Assembly: GCF_004339015.1 (NCBI RefSeq)
Contig: NZ_SMFQ01000003.1
Span: forward strand, 868,001 to 932,000
Direction of reading: 5' to 3'
Source: Cocleimonas flava
GTDB taxonomy: Bacteria; Pseudomonadota; Gammaproteobacteria; Thiotrichales; Thiotrichaceae
Length of the DNA: 64,000 bases
The position numbers and the translations under genes are program-made. A model generated the notes under the pieces. The model was given only the letters and a program-made list of their open reading frames with translations. It was not told where the DNA came from and made no database searches. Positions 59,993-64,000 of this stretch are shown in pieces (within the stretch, counting starts at the first letter, position 1; each line of letters begins with the position of its first letter).

Positions 59993-62029
59993 TTAATCTG
60001 CGGCCTTATCATCAAGGCTCAATAGCTCATCGCCGTCTTCGACCTGATCACCCACACCGAAGTAGATCTCTTTTACTGTTCCGTCTTTGGGTGCAAGAAT
60101 GCTGTGTTCCATCTTCATCGCTTCAACGACTACCAGAGAATCACCTTCTTTGACTTCATCACCAACTTTTACTTCAACGGCGACAACAGCACCTGGCATT
60201 GGTGCGACTAAACCACCTGCCTGACCTTCATTCTCCATCGCATCCATACGCGGATCATGCACAGTAATAATCCATACACGACCTTCAAATAATATGCTAA
60301 TTTGTTGATTTTTCTTGACAAATACAGCACTCAGTTTACGGCCATCGATTTCAGCGGTTAACAGATTGTCATTTTGCATCGTACCTGAAATCATTACATG
60401 TTGACCGCCCTGATCTTGGTCAGCATTTAATTCGAGCTCGTAACCCTGCCCACGATAATGCGCGATAATTCGAGATGGGTTTCCATTAAACTCTAAATCG
60501 ACTGAATTAAAGTTATCTTGATTAAGTTGCCAGCCATCACCGATCCCCCAAGGAGAAAAAGGATCAGCAGTGGCTGACTGAACAACTTTGGCTTTAGCCT
60601 TGGTTTGCAATAATTCATACAAACAGGTTAGCGCCATTACCTCGCTTGGAGGTGAATTCTTTTTAGCGTCTTTATCGTTAAATAAATCCGCTTCGTTCTT
60701 TTCTATAAAGCCTGTATCCAGATCTGCCTTGGCAAAAGCAGGCGCTGAAAACAGTTTTGAAAGAAACTCTAAATTGGTACTTAAACCGAGTATTTGATAA
60801 TCCAGTAATGCGGATTTCATTTGGCGTAAGGCACTGTCTCGGTCTTTGTCCCAAACGATTAGCTTGGCAATCATCGGATCATAGTAAACGCTGACTTCAT
60901 CACCTTGTTGTACACCCGTGTCTACGCGTATATGTGCGTTAGCATCGGGTGTTTTTAAGTATTCCAATGTGCCTGTCGCAGGTAAGAAATCATTCTCTGG
61001 TGATTCTGCATAGATACGTGCTTCGAACGCATGGCCATTAATTTTCAATTCTGCCTGAGTTAACGGAAGCGGCTCGCCGGATGCGACCAGGAACTGCCAT
61101 TCAACTAAATCCTGACCTGAAATCATTTCGCTGATTGGGTGTTCTACTTGCAGACGGGTATTCATTTCCATGAAGAAGAAACTGCCGTCCGTATCGAGCA
61201 AGAACTCAACCGTCCCTGCACCGACATAGTTTATTGCTTTGGCAGAATCAATTGCAGCTTTACCCATCGCTGCACGTAACTCTTCTGTCATTCCCGGTGC
61301 GGGTGCTTCTTCGATGACTTTTTGATGGCGTCGTTGAATCGAGCAATCACGTTCGAACACATGCACTGCATTACCGTGGGTATCGGCGAATATCTGTAAT
61401 TCCACATGACGTGGTGCAGTTAGATAGCGTTCGATTAATACCTTGTCATCACCAAAAGACGCTTTCGATTCGCGCTTACAGGAAGTCAAAGCCGCTTCAA
61501 ACTCATCACTGCTTGTAACGACACGCATGCCTTTACCACCGCCACCTGCGGTTGCTTTGATGAGCTGTGGAAAACCTACACCATCTGATTCTTTTTTCAG
61601 TGTTTCCAGACTTTGATCATCGCCATGGTAACCGGGTACTAATGGCACACCCGCTTCTGTCATGACTATTTTGGCTTCACTTTTGGAACCCATAGAAATA
61701 ATCGCAGATTCAGGTGGGCCGATAAATACGATTCCCGCATCTTTGCAGGCTTTGGAGAAGCTTGCATTTTCAGACATAAAGCCATAACCGGGATGCACAG
61801 CCTGAGCACCTGATTTTTTTGCAACTTCAAGAATCTTATCTGCCTGTAAATAACTATCAACTGCTGGTGCTGGACCAATTAGATAGGCTTCATCACACGC
61901 TTTAACGTGCATCGCATTAGCATCAGCCTCGGAGTATACGGCGACTGTAGCGATTCCCATTCTTCGTGCAGTACGGGCAATTCGACAAGCGATCTCACCA
62001 CGATTGGCTATTAATATTTTATCAAACAT
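59993..62029 (-). CDS. liuD: Methylcrotonyl-CoA carboxylase, biotin-containing subunit
   Basis: This 678-residue protein has biotin carboxylase (about 1-445; ATP-grasp KATAGGGGKGMRVV near 158, RDCSIQRRHQKVIEEAPAPG near 228), a linker domain, and a C-terminal biotin carrier with VVEAMKMEHSIL near residue 640 (biotinylated Lys). With liuB it carboxylates 3-methylcrotonyl-CoA. It starts 6 bp after liuC ends. Confidence 0.96.
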   Translation of the reverse strand: MFDKILIANRGEIACRIARTARRMGIATVAVYSEADANAMHVKACDEAYLIGPAPAVDSYLQADKILEVAKKSGAQAVHPGYGFMSENASFSKACKDAGIVFIGPPESAIISMGSKSEAKIVMTEAGVPLVPGYHGDDQSLETLKKESDGVGFPQLIKATAGGGGKGMRVVTSSDEFEAALTSCKRESKASFGDDKVLIERYLTAPRHVELQIFADTHGNAVHVFERDCSIQRRHQKVIEEAPAPGMTEELRAAMGKAAIDSAKAINYVGAGTVEFLLDTDGSFFFMEMNTRLQVEHPISEMISGQDLVEWQFLVASGEPLPLTQAELKINGHAFEARIYAESPENDFLPATGTLEYLKTPDANAHIRVDTGVQQGDEVSVYYDPMIAKLIVWDKDRDSALRQMKSALLDYQILGLSTNLEFLSKLFSAPAFAKADLDTGFIEKNEADLFNDKDAKKNSPPSEVMALTCLYELLQTKAKAKVVQSATADPFSPWGIGDGWQLNQDNFNSVDLEFNGNPSRIIAHYRGQGYELELNADQDQGGQHVMISGTMQNDNLLTAEIDGRKLSAVFVKKNQQISILFEGRVWIITVHDPRMDAMENEGQAGGLVAPMPGAVVAVEVKVGDEVKEGDSLVVVEAMKMEHSILAPKDGTVKEIYFGVGDQVEDGDELLSLDDKAAD

Positions 62030-62035
62030 AAGTTT

Positions 62036-62827
62036 CTAGTCTTTTATCCAGTTAGGCGATCTTTTCTCAAGAAATGCGTTTAGTCCTTCCTTACCCTCTT
62101 CCGAAGCTCGTGCCTTGGTAATTCGTTCTGCAGTGTCTTCTATTAGCTCATCGGTTGTTGGTCGTGAAGTAACGGCAAATATTAAGTCTTTTGCTGCAGT
62201 TAAAGCACACCCCCCACCTTTGAGCAGGTTTTTTGTGATGTCTTCGATTGCAGTATCGAGTTCACTCTCTTCTACTACGTCATGTAAAAGATTCACGCGT
62301 AGTGCTTCTTCTGCATTAAAGCGTTCTGCGGTTAAAAAATATCTGCGTGATGGGCGCTCACCCATGGCTCTAACTACATAGGGTGAAATTACCGCAGGCA
62401 TTAAACCCAGACGAACCTCAGATAAACAAAATAGCGCTTTAGTCGAGCCTATCGCGATATCACAACACGCGACTAATCCAACACCGCCACCAAAAGCAGC
62501 ACCTTGTACTCTGGCAATGGTTGGGATATTTAATGTATTCAGTTTTTTCATTAAAGCGGCTAATTCCATCGCATCCGCTTTATTCTCAGCTTCGGTGTAA
62601 TCCGCCATACGGCGCATCCAACGTAAATCTGCCCCTGCTGAGAAACTCTTTCCTTCAGATTGTAAAATCAGTACACGCGCTTCAGAATCATTTTCGACGC
62701 TGTCTAGCGCTTCGATGAGTTCTGCAATCAACACATCATCAAACGCATTGTGAATTTCAGAACGATTGATGCTTAAGGTAACAACACCTCGAGCATCTTT
62801 ATTTAGTGTAAGTGAGCTATTAGACAT
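62036..62827 (-). CDS. liuC: Methylglutaconyl-CoA hydratase
   Basis: A 263-residue crotonase. Position and sequence (QGAAFGGGVGLVACCDIAIG near residue 108, LSEVRLGLMPAVISPYVV near 135) fit the LiuC subgroup, which lacks the first catalytic Glu (Gly at that position) and keeps the second (Glu137). It hydrates 3-methylglutaconyl-CoA to HMG-CoA. A copy of the dispersed C-tract motif lies inside the gene and encodes residues 199-208 (KNLLKGGGCA), without altering length or frame. Between liuB (25 bp) and liuD (6 bp). Confidence 0.94.
   Translation of the reverse strand: MSNSSLTLNKDARGVVTLSINRSEIHNAFDDVLIAELIEALDSVENDSEARVLILQSEGKSFSAGADLRWMRRMADYTEAENKADAMELAALMKKLNTLNIPTIARVQGAAFGGGVGLVACCDIAIGSTKALFCLSEVRLGLMPAVISPYVVRAMGERPSRRYFLTAERFNAEEALRVNLLHDVVEESELDTAIEDITKNLLKGGGCALTAAKDLIFAVTSRPTTDELIEDTAERITKARASEEGKEGLNAFLEKRSPNWIKD
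62205..62235 (+). repeat. Dispersed C-tract motif, copy 18 (inside liuC)
   Basis: GCACACCCCCCACCTTTGAG followed by CAGGTTTTTTG. Within liuC, in frame and with family-like spacing. Confidence 0.8.
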
Positions 62828-62852
62828 TTTTCCATTACATCCTGAAAGGTGA

Positions 62853-64000
62853 TTACATTCGGAAAATACCGAACTCGGTCTTTTCTATAGGCTTGTTTAA
62901 AGAAGCTGATATTGCCAAGCCAAGCACTTTTCGGGTGTCGACCGGATCGATAATACCGTCGTCCCAAAGTCTGGCGCTGGCGTAATATGGATGACCTTGC
63001 GTTTCATACTGCTCACGCACTGGCTTCATAAATGCCTCTTCCTCTTCTTCTGACCATTGTTTCCCTCGTTTTTCTAATGAATCTCTAGTCACTTGTCCCA
63101 GAACACTCGCCGCTTGTTCGCCACCCATGACTGAGATACGTGCATTTGGCCACATCCAGAGGAATCTACCGCCGTAAGCACGACCACACATCGCATAGTT
63201 ACCGGCACCAAAACTACCGCCCACAACCACTGTGAACTTGGGTACTTTGGCACAGGCAACGGCAGTTACCATTTTTGCGCCGTCTTTGGCGATGCCACCC
63301 TCTTCGTATTTTTTACCTACCATGAATCCAGTGATATTTTGAAGGAAAACAAGAGGTATTCCGCGTTTGGAACATAATTCAATAAAGTGAGCACCTTTGA
63401 GTGCAGACTCAGAAAATAGAATGCCGTTATTCGCCACAATACCCACTGGGTAGCCATGAATATGTGCAAAACCACAAATCAATGTTGTTCCATAGAGACG
63501 TTTGAATTCATCAAACTCACTGCCATCCACCAGCCTCGCAATGACTTCACGAATATCGTAAGGCTTGCGCAAATCGTTGGGGACAATTCCATATAGTTCA
63601 TCAATCGGATACAAAGGATCGACTGATTTTTTGATCACAACATCTGGATCTTTCTTCCGATTCAGGGTGCTGACCACTTCGCGAGCCATTCCCAGTGCAT
63701 GGGAATCGTTCATTGCGTAGTGGTCTGTAACACCCGAAGTTCTCGAATGCACATCAGCACCGCCTAAATCTTCCGCGCTTACAACCTCTCCCGTCGCAGC
63801 TTTGACCAGGGGTGGGCCACCTAAAAAGATGGTTCCCTGATTTTTTACAATAATACTTTGATCAGACATCGCTGGTACATAAGCACCACCTGCTGTACAC
63901 GATCCCATTACCACAGCAATTTGTGGAATTCCCTGAGCTGACATATTGCTCTGATTGAAAAAGATGCGACCGAAGTGTTCCCTGTCAGCAAATACATCAT
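62853..64000 (-). CDS. liuB: Methylcrotonyl-CoA carboxylase carboxyltransferase subunit (partial)
   Basis: The frame is open to the right edge, so the gene's start lies outside. The visible part (about 382 residues) has [20 protein letters not shown] and [17 protein letters not shown], then [20 protein letters not shown], all typical of the MCC beta subunit. It ends with KTEFGIFRM. It transfers CO2 from biotin to 3-methylcrotonyl-CoA. An ATG at 63944 is internal, not the start. First in the visible order liuB-C-D-E; liuA and a regulator are expected outside the window. Confidence 0.95.
   Translation of the reverse strand, partial: DVFADREHFGRIFFNQSNMSAQGIPQIAVVMGSCTAGGAYVPAMSDQSIIVKNQGTIFLGGPPLVKAATGEVVSAEDLGGADVHSRTSGVTDHYAMNDSHALGMAREVVSTLNRKKDPDVVIKKSVDPLYPIDELYGIVPNDLRKPYDIREVIARLVDGSEFDEFKRLYGTTLICGFAHIHGYPVGIVANNGILFSESALKGAHFIELCSKRGIPLVFLQNITGFMVGKKYEEGGIAKDGAKMVTAVACAKVPKFTVVVGGSFGAGNYAMCGRAYGGRFLWMWPNARISVMGGEQAASVLGQVTRDSLEKRGKQWSEEEEEAFMKPVREQYETQGHPYYASARLWDDGIIDPVDTRKVLGLAISASLNKPIEKTEFGIFRM

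Noticed and set aside
7523-62235. The dispersed motif as a CRISPR array
   Set aside because: Copies are kilobases apart, irregular and in both orientations; no cas genes present.

Overview
The window is an AT-rich segment of a Gram-negative chromosome, almost certainly a marine gammaproteobacterium. The evidence is a type VI secretion locus, a TonB-dependent receptor preceded by a gammaproteobacterial-type Zur box, a DMSP demethylase (dmdA), integron gene cassettes with attC sites, and leucine catabolism genes. No rRNA or tRNA gene was seen.

Layout. 1-7.3 kb (minus strand): T6SS genes tssB-tssC-hcp-tagJ-tssE-tssF-tssG-tssH (tssH cut by the window edge), the order of H1-type clusters. A perfect CRP-type box and a divergent FNR/CRP-like regulator lie upstream. 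8.4-26.2 kb: a catabolic region built around dmdA, with metY, acyl-CoA ligase, hydroxyacyl-CoA dehydrogenase/hydratase, crotonase, thioesterases, a YehZYXW-type quaternary-amine ABC importer, and a MocR regulator/EamA transporter pair. I read it as uptake and demethylation of DMSP-like compounds, with methanethiol recaptured by MetY. 26.5-29.8 kb: a small secreted protein, an old yellow enzyme and a tandem OsmC-like protein.

30.0-37.8 kb: a cassette array with about ten attC sites and no integrase. Its cassettes encode an OLD-family nuclease, MerR plus carboxymuconolactone decarboxylase, a frameshifted Imm33-like gene, YnfA, a LysE exporter, a SUKH-like protein and several unknowns. 38-41.7 kb: a Zur-box-controlled zinc uptake operon (small His-containing protein, His/acid-rich lipoprotein, ZnuD-like receptor). 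42-42.9 kb: an isolated GFA-like cassette between attC remnants. 43-46.2 kb: a 2OG-Fe(II) oxygenase and a V4R-GGDEF-EAL protein. 46.2-48.5 kb: a gene-free stretch with a REP-like inverted pair, then an IS481-type element. 48.7-54.2 kb: a second integrase-less cassette array. 54.2-59 kb: housekeeping-type genes (fimbrial/SCPU-like protein, cupin, NudC, GNAT, HIT, DUF2889). 59-64 kb: the leucine degradation operon liuB-C-D-E (liuB cut by the edge).

Two things run through the window and are not explained by gene annotation. (1) A motif of about 28 bp (CACCCCCC-TACTT-n-GGCACTTTTTT) occurs about 19 times, mostly between genes but twice inside genes, where the protein stays colinear with its family. 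(2) Both cassette arrays begin with a nearly identical 123-bp sequence carrying three direct repeats. The last repeat ends exactly at a GTTA, where the two copies stop matching, as expected of an integron attI site, yet no integrase gene is adjacent.
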